In this document: positions 26,004 through 35,398 of the stretch, piece by piece
Position numbering within the stretch: the stretch's first letter is position 1
Layout of the letters: the number at the start of each line of letters is the position of its first letter
Source of the DNA: Erythrobacteraceae bacterium CCH12-C2
GTDB lineage: Bacteria > Pseudomonadota > Alphaproteobacteria > Sphingomonadales > Sphingomonadaceae
DNA: 59,736 nucleotides
Direction: 5' to 3'
Assembly: GCA_001556995.1 (NCBI GenBank)
Contig: LSKF01000048.1
Span: 1 to 59,736, forward strand
The notes under the pieces: model-generated
Told to the model about the DNA's origin: nothing
The model's database searches: none
What the model saw: the letters and a program-made list of their open reading frames with translations, nothing else
Program-made: the position numbers and the translations under genes

Positions 26004-27152
26004 CTAATTGCGTTCTGGGTACAGCTCCAGCACATCCGCCGCCTGCTGCAACATCGGCGGTCGCTCGGCAGCGTCGGAATGGCCCAGCCGCACCATGGTC
26101 ACGCGCTGGGTGGGCGAGACCAGCACATATTGCCCCATGTGGCCGATCAGGCTGAACAGGCTTTGCGGCGCGCGGTCGGGGAACAGCGGGTGATCTTCGG
26201 GTGCGCGGCCCGGGATCGGGCGGTTGAGCCACGTCTGTAGCCCATAGTGCGGACTGGCGGGCGAAGGTTCCACCATCGCTTCGACCCAACGTTGCGGCAC
26301 CAGCTGCTCGCCGCCCGGCGCGCGGCCCTTGCGCCGCAGCATCTCGCCGAACTTGGCCCAATCGCGCGCGGTCGCGTGCATCAGGCTGCCGCCGATGAGG
26401 GTGCCTGAAGCGTCAAATTCGGGCACCATGCTGGTCATGCCGAGCGGGCCGAACAGGCGGAATTGCAGATATTCCGCCACCGCCTTGCGCCGCGCCTCGG
26501 GCTTGTCACTGGTAGTGAGCGCCCGCGCGGCGATATCGGAGAGGATCACCGTGGTGTTCGAGGAATATTCGAACATCTTGCCCGGCTCGGCTTCCAGCGG
26601 TTGTTCTTCCGCCCACTTGGCCATGTTGTCCCGCCCGTCGAGGAACAGCATCCGCACCTCGGACGATTCGTAAGGCGGATCGCCGCTTTCGGTATGGCGC
26701 AGCCCGCTGCGCATCTGGAGAAGGTGGCGCAGAGTGATCTCCGCGCGCGGATCGCCGGGGCGCTGCCATTGCGGGATCGGGGCGGGCGCATCGAGGCTGA
26801 GCTTGCCATCGGCAACCAGCATCCCGATCAGCACCGCCGTGACCGTCTTGGCCATCGACCAGCTGACAAAGCGGGTGTCGGGGCCATAGCCGGGGCCATA
26901 GCGCTCAGCGGCGAGCTTGCCGTCTGCCATCACCACCACAGCGCGGGTTTCGCCGAGGCCGGGGAGGGTAAAGAGGTCGTCGATCTGGCGCGCCAGCTGA
27001 TCCTTCGGCGCGCCGGCATCCTTCGTGACCGCCGCGAGCGCTTTCTCAGTCAGAGGCGCTTCTGCAGGCGACGCAGCGCCGCATCCGGCGAGCATCAGCA
27101 GGACTGGCGCGAGGCAAAGCGCGCGGTTAAGGACGGCAGGTCTCAGGGTCAT
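26004..27152 (-). CDS. Beta-lactamase-related serine hydrolase, lipoprotein
   Basis: It is an exported serine hydrolase of the class C beta-lactamase/penicillin-binding-protein fold; 382 residues from ATG 27152, with GAGGG upstream. The signal ends in a lipobox (LMLAGC near residue 21-26), so it is lipid-anchored. The catalytic SxxK is SMAKTVTAVLIG (Ser about 109). A YSS-type motif is in MFEYSSNTTVILSDIAAR. The substrate is unknown; esterase or peptidase activity is as likely as beta-lactam cleavage. The divergent gene at 27188 may encode a domain that in other species is fused to its N-terminus. Confidence 0.88.
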   Translation of the reverse strand: MTLRPAVLNRALCLAPVLLMLAGCGAASPAEAPLTEKALAAVTKDAGAPKDQLARQIDDLFTLPGLGETRAVVVMADGKLAAERYGPGYGPDTRFVSWSMAKTVTAVLIGMLVADGKLSLDAPAPIPQWQRPGDPRAEITLRHLLQMRSGLRHTESGDPPYESSEVRMLFLDGRDNMAKWAEEQPLEAEPGKMFEYSSNTTVILSDIAARALTTSDKPEARRKAVAEYLQFRLFGPLGMTSMVPEFDASGTLIGGSLMHATARDWAKFGEMLRRKGRAPGGEQLVPQRWVEAMVEPSPASPHYGLQTWLNRPIPGRAPEDHPLFPDRAPQSLFSLIGHMGQYVLVSPTQRVTMVRLGHSDAAERPPMLQQAADVLELYPERN

Positions 27153-27187
27153 GGCGCCCTCAATTCCCGATGCAAGAAGGCTTGGCA

Positions 27188-27538
27188 ATGGCGAAATCAC
27201 CCTCCCTTTCAACACCGCGCCGCAAGCGTTGGGGACTGTGGCTGCTAGCGCTGGTCGCGCTGGTACTGGGCGGCGCGGCGTGGGCGTTTCGCGAGCCGAT
27301 CAATGGCTATGGCAGCATCGCGTCGGCCTATTCGGCGCGGGTGGCGTGTTCGTGCCGCTTTGTCGCGGGCCGCAGCCTTGAGGATTGTTCGAAGGACAAG
27401 CTGGCGGGGATGGAAGCGGTCACGCTGCGCGACAACCCCGAGGCGAAAAGCGTCACCGCGCGCTTCCCGCTGGTGGCTGAAGCGACCGCGACCTACCGCG
27501 AAGGCTACGGCTGCGTGCTGGAGCCGTGGGAGGGTTAG
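27188..27538 (+). CDS. Membrane-anchored small protein resembling an N-terminal region of serine hydrolases
   Basis: It has 116 residues from ATG 27188, with AGAAGG 7 bases upstream. One transmembrane anchor is present (about 16-34, WGLWLLALVALVLGGAAWAF). The exported part has four cysteines in ACSCRFVAGRSLEDCSKD and YGCVLEP. From memory, the pattern CSxxFVAGR...GxGC is seen at the N-terminus of longer beta-lactamase-like hydrolases, and such a hydrolase is encoded divergently 35 bases away. A split or accessory role is inference. Confidence 0.75.
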   Translation: MAKSPSLSTPRRKRWGLWLLALVALVLGGAAWAFREPINGYGSIASAYSARVACSCRFVAGRSLEDCSKDKLAGMEAVTLRDNPEAKSVTARFPLVAEATATYREGYGCVLEPWEG

Positions 27539-27553
27539 TCTGCCCTCACACTT

Positions 27554-27652
27554 CCGTTCACCCTGAGCTTGTCGAAGGGTTGCCTTTTCTTCGCTGAACA
27601 GGGTGAAGTCAGCAAAGAAGGGCAGTCCTTCGACAAGCTCAGGACGAACGGG
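27554..27652. repeat. CTGAGCTTGTCGAAGG palindromic repeat, copy 2
   Basis: The left end is ccgttcaccctgagcttgtc and the right end is ccttcgacaagctcaggacg, inverted around a centre with tgccttttcttcgctgaaca. It lies between the ends of the convergent 27188 and mnmA genes. Confidence 0.88.
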
Positions 27653-27659
27653 TTAGGAT

Positions 27660-28829
27660 TTACGCGCCGGCCTTCTCAGTCGAATCGATCCACCCGCCGC
27701 CGACCACCCGCTCGCCGGCATAGATCACCGCCGCCTGCCCCGGCGCGACGCCGAATTCGGGTGTGGCAAAGCGGATCGTGGTCGCAGACCCATCGCCCAG
27801 CGGCCCGTCGAGCGTGATCGGCACCGGCTTGGCGAGGCTGCGGACCTTGGCCGTCAGCGGCTCATCCGGGAGCGGCCCGATGCGGTTGGTTTCGGTAAGC
27901 CGCGCGGCGCTCACCGCCAGCATCCGCTTCGGCCCGACCCGTACCTCGCGTGCGGCGGCATCGAGGCCGATCACATAGAGCGGTTCGGGCTGGCCGCCGA
28001 TCTCAAGGCCCTTGCGCTGGCCCACGGTGAAGTGGACGATGCCCTTGTGCTCGCCGAGCTGCTCGCCAGTCGCGGCATGGACGATCGCGCCGGGGGCCGC
28101 GCCTTCGGGGCGGACCTTGGTGACGATCTTGGCGTAGTTCCCATCGGGCACGAAGCAGATGTCCTGCGAATCCGGCTTGGCGGCGTTACGCAGGCCCGCC
28201 GCCTCGGCCAGTTCGCGCACCTGCGGCTTGGGCATTCCGCCCAAGGGGAAGCGCAGGTAATCGAGCTGCGCCTCGGTGGTGCCATAAAGGAAATAGGACT
28301 GGTCGCGCGCGGGATCGAAGGCGCGGTGCAATTGCGGACCCTCGGGCGTCATGACCCGCCGGACATAGTGCCCGGTCGCGAGGCAATCCGCCCCCAACTC
28401 GCGCGCCATGCGGAACAGGTCGGTGAATTTGGGCCCCATGTTGCAGCGGATGCAGGGCACCGGAGTGCGCCCGGCGAGGTATTCGTCGGCGAATTGCTCG
28501 ACCACATCCTCGCGGAAGGCGCTTTCGTGGTCGAAGACATAATGCGCGATCCCCAGCCGGTCGGCCACGGCGCGCGCGTCGCGGATATCGTCGCCCGCGC
28601 AGCACGCGCCCTTGCGGCCCGTGGCGGCGCCGTAATCGTAAAGCTGGAGGGTGATGCCGATCACCTCGGCCCCGCTGGCCGCTGCCAGCGCGGCCACCAC
28701 CGAGCTATCGACCCCGCCGCTCATGGCGACGACGATCCGGCGATCGGCTGCAGGGCGCGGCAGATCGAACAGCGCGGCGGCATCAGGCCCGGTCAGCCGG
28801 CCAGCTTCTAGGAGGGTGGTCATCATCAT
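27660..28829 (-). CDS. mnmA: tRNA-specific 2-thiouridylase MnmA
   Basis: It thiolates U34 of tRNA Lys, Glu and Gln; 389 residues from ATG 28829. Three consecutive ATGs occur at 28829, 28826 and 28823, and none has a strong Shine-Dalgarno. The PP-loop is [19 protein letters not shown]. The catalytic cysteines are in [13 protein letters not shown] and [17 protein letters not shown] and KGLEIGG also match the family. The N-terminus has about 30 residues before the PP-loop, longer than in E. coli. Confidence 0.95.
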   Translation of the reverse strand: MMMTTLLEAGRLTGPDAAALFDLPRPAADRRIVVAMSGGVDSSVVAALAAASGAEVIGITLQLYDYGAATGRKGACCAGDDIRDARAVADRLGIAHYVFDHESAFREDVVEQFADEYLAGRTPVPCIRCNMGPKFTDLFRMARELGADCLATGHYVRRVMTPEGPQLHRAFDPARDQSYFLYGTTEAQLDYLRFPLGGMPKPQVRELAEAAGLRNAAKPDSQDICFVPDGNYAKIVTKVRPEGAAPGAIVHAATGEQLGEHKGIVHFTVGQRKGLEIGGQPEPLYVIGLDAAAREVRVGPKRMLAVSAARLTETNRIGPLPDEPLTAKVRSLAKPVPITLDGPLGDGSATTIRFATPEFGVAPGQAAVIYAGERVVGGGWIDSTEKAGA

Positions 28830-28923
28830 GGGGATGGGCCGCATATAGCGGCGCGGGGCCGATTGCGCCAGTGGCACCGACGCCCACCTTTGCGGCCGCC
28901 GGATTATTCCTAAGCGCGAGTAA

Positions 28924-29418
28924 ATGGCGGCTTTACCCGATCTTGACGAGCTTGCCCTATCTCAGGCTCCGATGTTCGAGAAAGCGAATCCCCTTGCAGC
29001 GTTCCGTGCGGCTGCGTCAGGCGCTCAAGCGCCCGATCCAAGCAGCCGGGCGCTGAGGCCTTTGCCGTCGCAGCAGACGGATCGTTCGGATGCGCGTTCC
29101 GTCCGCCGGGTAGGCGAAGCACTGCGGGCGCTGGAGTGGGGCGAAATCACCGCGCGACTCAACGCTGCGCGCGATCTGCGCCTGCTGATGCGGCACGAAG
29201 CGCGCGCCCCCATTGAAGCGGTGGCGGCGAGCTTTGGCGATGCGGCGGCCAGTTATTTTGCGTTGATTGATGATGGCCAACCTGACGTTAACCTTGATGC
29301 TTTAGGGCAATCTAAAGCCTTGGATGCCACAACCGGTCCAGCAGAAGTAGGACGCTCGGCGGGCGCGCATGACGAAGGTGTCAGCCCAAACCGAGGCGAT
29401 GCGAGAGAAATGCAATGA
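28924..29418 (+). CDS. Unknown protein overlapping sciP
   Basis: It has 164 residues from ATG 28924; ATG 28972 ([13 protein letters not shown]) is an equally good start. Neither has a strong Shine-Dalgarno. The middle ([30 protein letters not shown], then [29 protein letters not shown]) looks helical and globular. The rest is low-complexity. Its stop overlaps the sciP start (ATGA), which is the main evidence that it is real and links it to SciP. No known domain is recognised. Confidence 0.6.
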   Translation: MAALPDLDELALSQAPMFEKANPLAAFRAAASGAQAPDPSSRALRPLPSQQTDRSDARSVRRVGEALRALEWGEITARLNAARDLRLLMRHEARAPIEAVAASFGDAAASYFALIDDGQPDVNLDALGQSKALDATTGPAEVGRSAGAHDEGVSPNRGDAREMQ

Positions 29419-29714
29419 TTGAGAACCAGGACATCCGCCCTGCACAGGTAATCGGCCCCCTCGGCGAGCCGCTGACCCTTGCCGACCTGCCTTCTCCCGA
29501 TACCAAGCGCTGGGTGGTGCGGCGCAAGGCCGAAGTCGTGGCTGCGGTCAACGGCGGGCTGCTGACTCTCGATGAAGCGCTGGTGCGCTATGGTCTGACG
29601 CTCGAGGAGTTCGCTTCGTGGCAGCGCGCGGTGGATCGCTCCGGGATGCATGGGCTGCGCGTCACGAAGACCCAGCACTACCGCGATCTTTACGAACGCC
29701 AGCTGAAGTATTGA
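29415..29714 (+). CDS. sciP: CtrA inhibitor SciP (DUF1153)
   Basis: It is a small helix-turn-helix protein of 99 residues that in Caulobacter binds DNA and blocks CtrA-activated promoters, helping confine CtrA action in the cell cycle. The conserved core is LPSPDTKRWVVRRKAEVVAAVNGGLLTLDEALVRYGLTLEEFASWQRAVDRSGMHGLRVTKTQHYR, nearly the entire family profile. The start ATG 29415 overlaps the upstream stop by 4 bases. No full TTAA-N7-TTAA CtrA box was seen upstream. Confidence 0.95.
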   Translation: MIENQDIRPAQVIGPLGEPLTLADLPSPDTKRWVVRRKAEVVAAVNGGLLTLDEALVRYGLTLEEFASWQRAVDRSGMHGLRVTKTQHYRDLYERQLKY

Positions 29715-29863
29715 GCGGCCTCGCGGCGCGATTCGCTTCGCTTTAGCCCGTCACACTACCACCCTACCCATATCGCCTTGCGGGTTCGCGAAAATGCGCG
29801 GCACGCAAAGCCGTCGGCACCGTGCGGAACCTCCGCGCGGCCTTCGGCTATGGGAGAAATGCG

Positions 29864-30136
29864 ATGTTGGGATTCATCTGGTTCATCATCATGGGCGGGG
29901 TCATTGGTTGGCTGGCAAGCCTGCTTATGCGGCGTGACGGTTCCATGGGGACGCTGCTGAACATCGTTGTCGGGATTGTCGGTTCGTGGATTGGCAATAC
30001 CGTATTGTCGCCTTTGCTGGGCGGTGGAACGATCGGTGCATTCCCGCCTGATTGGCAGGGCGTGCTCGGCGCGCTGATCGGGGCAGCCGTGCTGCTCGGG
30101 ATCCTCAACCTGATCCAGCGCGGCAAATTGCGCTGA
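29864..30136 (+). CDS. GlsB/YeaQ/YmgE family membrane protein
   Basis: It is a small inner-membrane protein of 90 residues from ATG 29864, with GGGAG 7 bases upstream. Family features are MLGFIWFIIMGGVIGWLASLLMRRDGSMGTLLNIVVGIVGSWIGN, then a glycine-rich loop and a third helix (VLGALIGAAVLLGILNLIQRG). It has three transmembrane segments. The family is linked to envelope stress; its function is unknown. Confidence 0.93.
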   Translation: MLGFIWFIIMGGVIGWLASLLMRRDGSMGTLLNIVVGIVGSWIGNTVLSPLLGGGTIGAFPPDWQGVLGALIGAAVLLGILNLIQRGKLR

Positions 30137-30332
30137 ATCCACCCATCGCCGAGCCTGTAGCGGGAACGACTGCCTGCGCTCTTCGTCTAGGCTGAAAGTC
30201 ACCGGTCGATGCAGGCATTGCTCGTATGTGCCTGACAATCTATCAGGCGTTGCATTAGGTGACTTACACAGATAATACACTCAGGGTGTCTGCCGTGCCC
30301 GGCGGCTTCGCACCCTGCGTGAGGGAATGGCG

Positions 30333-31523
30333 ATGAATTACGAAACCAGGATCTTGGCTGAAGCGGCTGACGGGGTAGCAACCGATTTCACCGGTGCGCG
30401 CACGCTTGATGCGCCTGCGGTGCCGCGCTGGTTGATCATCGGCGGGCTGGGCCTGTTCGGCCTGTTGCTTGCTATTGCGGCCTATTTTGCCTTGGCGGGC
30501 GGGGAGCCAGTGCCTGCCGGCGATGATAATTCGCAGGCTCCTTCGGTCACCGTGATTACCCCTGGCACAACCACCGTGACCGGCGAAATCGAGGCCCCCG
30601 GCACGCTCGCAGCCCGTCGTCCGATGCCGGTTGGCGTGGTCGGTGAAGGCGGGCAGGTGCTGCGCGTCACGGTCGATGCGGGCGATTGGGTGCAGCAGGG
30701 GCAGGTGCTCGCCGTGATCGACCGCAGCGTGCAGGTGCAGCAGGCTGAGGCGCAGTCGGCGCAAATCGAAGTCGCTCGCGCGGATGCCAATCTGGCGCAG
30801 GCCAACCTTGATCGTGCCCAGCAGCTGGTCGCCCGCGGCTTTGTGTCGAAGGCCGACATTGACCGTCTGACGGCGGTGCGCGATTCGGCGGTGGCCCGCG
30901 TGAAGGTCGCCGAAGCGCAGCTGCGTGAGCAGCGCGCGCGCAACGAGCGGTTGAATATCTACGCGCCCGCTAGCGGCTATGTGCTCCAACGCAATGTCGA
31001 GCTGGGGCAGACCGTCGGCGGCGGGACAGGGGCGCTGTTCACGATTGCGCGCGGCGGCGAGATGGAATTGCTCGCCCAGTTGAGCGAGAACCAACTGGCG
31101 CGCCTGCCCAAGGGGACTTCGGTGATGGTGATCCCGACCGGTTCGGACAAGCAATTCACCGGGCAGATCTGGCAGCTGGCTCCGGTGATCGATCAGACGA
31201 CCCGGCAGGGTACCGCTCGCATTGCCCTGTCCTGGGCGCCCGAGCTGCGCCCCGGCGGCTTTGCCACCGCGCGCATCAGCAGCGGCACGGTGACCGCCAC
31301 GGTTCTGCCCTCAAGTGCGGTGCTGGCCGATGCCAATGGGAGCTTTGTCCTGGTGATCGACAAGGACAACAAGGCCGAACGGCGCGCGATCAAGACCGGG
31401 ATGGTGACCGAAGACGGCGTGGTGGTGATGGAAGGCCTGACCGGGCGCGAGCGGGTTGTGCTGCGCGCTGGCGGGTTCCTGACCCCTGGTGAAAGCGTCA
31501 ATCCGAAGCCGCTCAAGTCATGA
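30333..31523 (+). CDS. RND efflux periplasmic adaptor (membrane fusion protein)
   Basis: It has 396 residues. ATG 30333 is chosen over 30327 because GAGGG at 30321-30325 gives a spacing of 7. One N-terminal transmembrane helix (about 34-53) replaces a lipobox. The barrel-sandwich halves are GTLAARRPMPVGVVGEGGQVLRVTVDAGDWVQQGQVLAVID and LNIYAPASGYVLQRNVELGQTVGGGTG, separated by a helical hairpin at about 130-210. The C-terminal membrane-proximal domain follows. It works with the permease at 31570; no outer-membrane channel gene is adjacent. Confidence 0.93.
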   Translation: MNYETRILAEAADGVATDFTGARTLDAPAVPRWLIIGGLGLFGLLLAIAAYFALAGGEPVPAGDDNSQAPSVTVITPGTTTVTGEIEAPGTLAARRPMPVGVVGEGGQVLRVTVDAGDWVQQGQVLAVIDRSVQVQQAEAQSAQIEVARADANLAQANLDRAQQLVARGFVSKADIDRLTAVRDSAVARVKVAEAQLREQRARNERLNIYAPASGYVLQRNVELGQTVGGGTGALFTIARGGEMELLAQLSENQLARLPKGTSVMVIPTGSDKQFTGQIWQLAPVIDQTTRQGTARIALSWAPELRPGGFATARISSGTVTATVLPSSAVLADANGSFVLVIDKDNKAERRAIKTGMVTEDGVVVMEGLTGRERVVLRAGGFLTPGESVNPKPLKS

Positions 31524-31569
31524 TCGGCACGGCACCGGTCGCAGGTACAGCAAGTCAGGCAAACCCGTC

Positions 31570-34500
31570 ATGAGCTTACGCAACATCTCCGCTTGGTCGA
31601 TCCGCAACCCGGTGATCCCTTTGGTGTTGTTCCTGGGGCTGTTGCTGGCCGGGATCGTCAGCTTCCGGTTCTTCATGGACGTGACCCAGAACCCGGATCT
31701 CGAGTTCCCGGCGGTGATCGTCAATATCTCACAGCCGGGCGCTTCGCCGACCGAGATCGAGAACCAGATCACCCAGCGGATCGAAAGCGCGGTGCGTTCG
31801 ATCAACGGCGTCGAATCGATCCAATCGACGGCGCGCGAGGGCAATTCGACCACCGTAGTCGAATTTGAGATTGGCACCGATGTGACTGACGCGCTCAGCG
31901 AAGTCACAACCGCGATCGGCAGTGTGCGCGGATCGCTGCCCGACGGGATCCTTGAGCCCCGCATTAACAAGGTCAACGCGATCGGCGAGCCGATCGGCTA
32001 TTTCGCCGTCGATGCTGATGACATGACGATCGAACAGCTCAGCTGGTTCATCGATGACACGGTGGCCAAGCGTCTGCTGAAGATCGAAGGCATGGCCGAG
32101 GTTGGTCGGTTTGGCGGGGTCGACCGCGAAATTGAAGTGGTCCTTGATCCGGCCAAGATGCAGGCGCTTGGGGTTACGGCCTCTCAGATCAATGGCGTGC
32201 TGCGGCAGGTCAATATTGATGCGGCGGGCGGTCTGACCGAGGTTGGCGGGACGCGTCAGTCGCTGCGCGTGCTCGGCAACAGCAAGACCGCTTTTAGCCT
32301 CTCGCAAGTCCAGATCCAGCTGGGCGGCGGCCGAACTGTGCGGCTCGCCGATATCGCGCAAGTGCGCGACGGCTATTCCGAACGCACTTCGATCGGTGAG
32401 GTCAACGGCAAGGAAGTCGTCAACTTCTTCATCAACCGCGCGCGCGGGGCTTCCGACCTCGCGGTCTATGATGCGGCGCTGGAGGAGATCAAGAAGATCG
32501 AGGCGGAGACGCCTGGGGTGAAGTTCATCCCACTGTCGACCACGACCAATTACACCCGCGGGCAGTACAAATCCTCAATCTGGGCGCTGGTCGAAGGCGC
32601 GGTGCTTGCCGTGGTGGTGGTGTTCCTGTTCCTGCGCGATTGGCGCGCCACCTTCATCAGCGCAGTGGCGATCCCGCTTTCGGCGATCCCGACCTTCTGG
32701 TTCATGAACCTCTTGGGGTTCAACTTGAACTTCCTTTCGCTGCTGGCGCTGGCGCTGGTGGCAGGTGTGCTGGTCGATGACGCGATCGTGGAGATCGAGA
32801 ATATCGTGCGCCACATGCGCATGGGCAAAAGCGCCTATCAGGCCAGCATCGATGCGGCGGACGAAATCGGCCTGCCGGTGGTGGCGACCAGTTTCTGTAT
32901 CGTCGCGGTGTTCCTGCCCGTCGGCCTGATGCCGGGCATTTCCGGGCAGTTCTTCCAGAATTTTGGCCTCACCGTCGTGGTCGCGGTGCTGATGTCGCTC
33001 GCCGTAGCGCGCATGGTGACGCCGCTGATGGCGGCCTATTTCCTCGCCTCGCATGGCCCGGCCGAGCATGGCGGCGGCAAGTGGATGGACCGCTATCTGG
33101 CGGTGCTGGCCTGGACGCTGGACACCAGCAAGCTGCGGGCTCTGCGCGCCGGGCTTACCCCGCCGCGTCAGCGCGCGGGTTACGCCATCGCCCTGCTGCT
33201 GACCGTGCTGCTTCTGCTCAGCACGACCGCATTCGCCATGTTCAAGCTGTTTGAGCTGGTCTGGTCACTCGGTCTGCCCAAGCAGATCGCCTTGGCCGTG
33301 TCGGCCGATACCTACGGCGCGCTGCACAAGACCGTGGCGAAGCTGTTCGAAGTCGTCCAGCTGCTGGTGGTCTCGATCCTGACCCTGCTGGCTGGTCTTG
33401 CGGCATTCAAGCTGATCGAAGGTGTTCCCGCGCTCATCCGGTCGGGCAATCCGCTGGCGCGCCTCGGTTCCATTCTGGTCGGTGCATTGGCCGTCGTGGC
33501 AAGCGCAGCAGCGGGAGCGTTGCTCGTTGGCGTGGTTGCTGCGATCATCATCCGCATGGCCGTTGGCCCGGAAGCTGTTACGCAGGAAGCATTCTCGGTC
33601 CTTAACTTCAGGAATGCTGTTGTCGGCCTGAGCATGTTGGCTGCCGGCATCGTTGCAGCGATCTTTGCCTTCCTCGGTGCGCGTGCGGTGGCGGAGAACC
33701 CCAGCACAGTCCATTATCTCACCGCCCGCTTCTATGATCACCGCGTGTGGATGCTCGGCGTCGGCTGGTTTTCGCTGCTGGTGACGATCCTGCTGTTTGG
33801 TCAGCTGCCTCCGCAATTCCAGCCCACGATCGATAGCGAAAACACCCGGATCGAGGTCGAGATGGTCCCCGGCACCACGCTGGCCGAGGCCAAGAAGGTG
33901 GTCAACGGCGTCGCGGCGCGGGTCCGCCAGGAGCCTGACGTCGAGCGCGTGCTCGAGCGAATCCGGCTGGGTGATAGCTCGTCGGTCTTCGTCAAGCTGA
34001 AGGAGGATCGCACCCGCAAGTCCTATGATTTCGAGCGCGAGCTTGCGCCGGAACTGGCGCAGATTCCCGATGCGCGGGTGCGGTTCCAGTCGCAGCGCGG
34101 CGGGTTTGGTTCCGGGCGCGATCTGACCATCCTGCTCGCAGGTTCCGATCCGGTGCTGCTTGAACGGACCGCCGCGACGCTGGTGGAACAGATGAAGGGC
34201 CTGAAGACAATCGTGGCCCCGCGCATCAGCGCGGATGTCAACCGGCCCGAAATCATCATCACCCCGCGCGCCAAGATCGCGGCCGAACTGGGCGTCACCA
34301 CGACGGCGCTGTCGCAGACGATCCGCATCGCGACGCTGGGCGAGATCGAACAGAATGCCGCGCGCTTCTCGCTGTCGGACCGCCAGATCCCGATCAAGGT
34401 GCGCCTCTCGACCGATGCGCGCACCGATTACCGCACCATCGAGAACCTGCCTGTGCCGACCTTGAATGGCGGCTCGGTGCCGCTGAGCCGGGTGGCGGAG

Positions 34501-35352
34501 ATCAAGTTCGGCTCCGGCCCGACCGCAATCCAGCGCTATAACCAGAGCCGCCGCGTGCTGGTTGGGGCTGATCTCGCGGCAGGCGTGCTCAAGGGTGAGG
34601 CGCAGGCCGAGATCGATGCTCTGCCAATCCTGCAGGAGCTGCCTGTGGGGGTGATCCGTGATGTGGTGGGCGAGGACAAGTGGCAGGCCGAGCTGGTGGT
34701 CAATCTGATCATCGCGATCATTGCGGGCTTGCTGCTGGTGTTTTCGGTGCTGGTTCTGCTCTACAAGCGGCTCATGAGCCCGCTGGTCAACATGACCTCG
34801 CTGGCGCTCGCGCCGCTGGGCGGGGTGCTGCTCATCTGGCTCTTGGGCCAGCCGCAATCGATGCCGGTCTATATTGGCATTCTGCTGCTGCTCGGGATCG
34901 TGTCCAAGAACTCGATCCTGCTGATCGACTTCGCGATCGAGGAGATGAACAAGGGCGTTCCCAAGCTTGAGGCGATCATGGACGCCGGACACAAGCGCGC
35001 GCAGCCGATCGTGATGACCACCGTGGCGATGACCGCAGGCATGGTGCCGGTGGCCCTGTCGCTCAGCGGTGATGGCGCGTGGCGTCAACCGATGGGGATC
35101 GTGGTGATCGGCGGGCTGGTGCTGTCGACCCTGCTCACGCTGCTGATCGTGCCGGCGGGCTTCAGCCTTGCCGATGGGTTCGAAAAGCGCGCCGGGCCGT
35201 GGCTGACCAAGCGGTTCCTGACCTACAAGCCTGGCGACGAGAACCGTCCGCACGCCGATCCCGAGCCCGATCTGCCCTTCCCCGGCCTGCCCGGCGGCGC
35301 GGTTCCGACACCGGCGCGGCGCCTGCCCCCTGGGGCCGAGCCGGCGGAATAG
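31570..35352 (+). CDS. RND efflux permease with enlarged central membrane region
   Basis: It is a proton-driven inner-membrane exporter of the AcrB/HAE1-like superfamily; 1260 residues from ATG 31570, about 200 more than usual. The N-terminal half is standard: first helix, porter domain from PDLEFPAVIVNISQPGASPTEIE, then helices with LALVAGVLVDDAIVEIENIVRHM (the conserved VDDAIV segment, about 395-415). From about residue 518 to 720 an additional hydrophobic block with several likely transmembrane helices precedes the helix that normally follows (FYDHRVWMLGVGWFSLLVTILLF). The C-terminal half is again standard (GLLLVFSVLVLLYKR, SKNSILLIDFAIEEMNKG). The substrate is unknown. Confidence 0.92.
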   Translation: MSLRNISAWSIRNPVIPLVLFLGLLLAGIVSFRFFMDVTQNPDLEFPAVIVNISQPGASPTEIENQITQRIESAVRSINGVESIQSTAREGNSTTVVEFEIGTDVTDALSEVTTAIGSVRGSLPDGILEPRINKVNAIGEPIGYFAVDADDMTIEQLSWFIDDTVAKRLLKIEGMAEVGRFGGVDREIEVVLDPAKMQALGVTASQINGVLRQVNIDAAGGLTEVGGTRQSLRVLGNSKTAFSLSQVQIQLGGGRTVRLADIAQVRDGYSERTSIGEVNGKEVVNFFINRARGASDLAVYDAALEEIKKIEAETPGVKFIPLSTTTNYTRGQYKSSIWALVEGAVLAVVVVFLFLRDWRATFISAVAIPLSAIPTFWFMNLLGFNLNFLSLLALALVAGVLVDDAIVEIENIVRHMRMGKSAYQASIDAADEIGLPVVATSFCIVAVFLPVGLMPGISGQFFQNFGLTVVVAVLMSLAVARMVTPLMAAYFLASHGPAEHGGGKWMDRYLAVLAWTLDTSKLRALRAGLTPPRQRAGYAIALLLTVLLLLSTTAFAMFKLFELVWSLGLPKQIALAVSADTYGALHKTVAKLFEVVQLLVVSILTLLAGLAAFKLIEGVPALIRSGNPLARLGSILVGALAVVASAAAGALLVGVVAAIIIRMAVGPEAVTQEAFSVLNFRNAVVGLSMLAAGIVAAIFAFLGARAVAENPSTVHYLTARFYDHRVWMLGVGWFSLLVTILLFGQLPPQFQPTIDSENTRIEVEMVPGTTLAEAKKVVNGVAARVRQEPDVERVLERIRLGDSSSVFVKLKEDRTRKSYDFERELAPELAQIPDARVRFQSQRGGFGSGRDLTILLAGSDPVLLERTAATLVEQMKGLKTIVAPRISADVNRPEIIITPRAKIAAELGVTTTALSQTIRIATLGEIEQNAARFSLSDRQIPIKVRLSTDARTDYRTIENLPVPTLNGGSVPLSRVAEIKFGSGPTAIQRYNQSRRVLVGADLAAGVLKGEAQAEIDALPILQELPVGVIRDVVGEDKWQAELVVNLIIAIIAGLLLVFSVLVLLYKRLMSPLVNMTSLALAPLGGVLLIWLLGQPQSMPVYIGILLLLGIVSKNSILLIDFAIEEMNKGVPKLEAIMDAGHKRAQPIVMTTVAMTAGMVPVALSLSGDGAWRQPMGIVVIGGLVLSTLLTLLIVPAGFSLADGFEKRAGPWLTKRFLTYKPGDENRPHADPEPDLPFPGLPGGAVPTPARRLPPGAEPAE

Positions 35353-35398
35353 CGGTAAAGGCGTGACGGACCGGCCCCAAACGGGCTAAGGCCGCAGG

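Noticed and set aside
29286..29306. Possible CtrA box (TTAACCTTGATGC) upstream of sciP
   Set aside because: Only one half-site is present; the second TTAA at the correct distance is missing.
33265..35253. Minus-strand frame of 662 codons opposite the RND permease
   Set aside because: Typical high-GC antisense shadow, rich in His, Arg and Gln, without motifs or ribosome-binding site.
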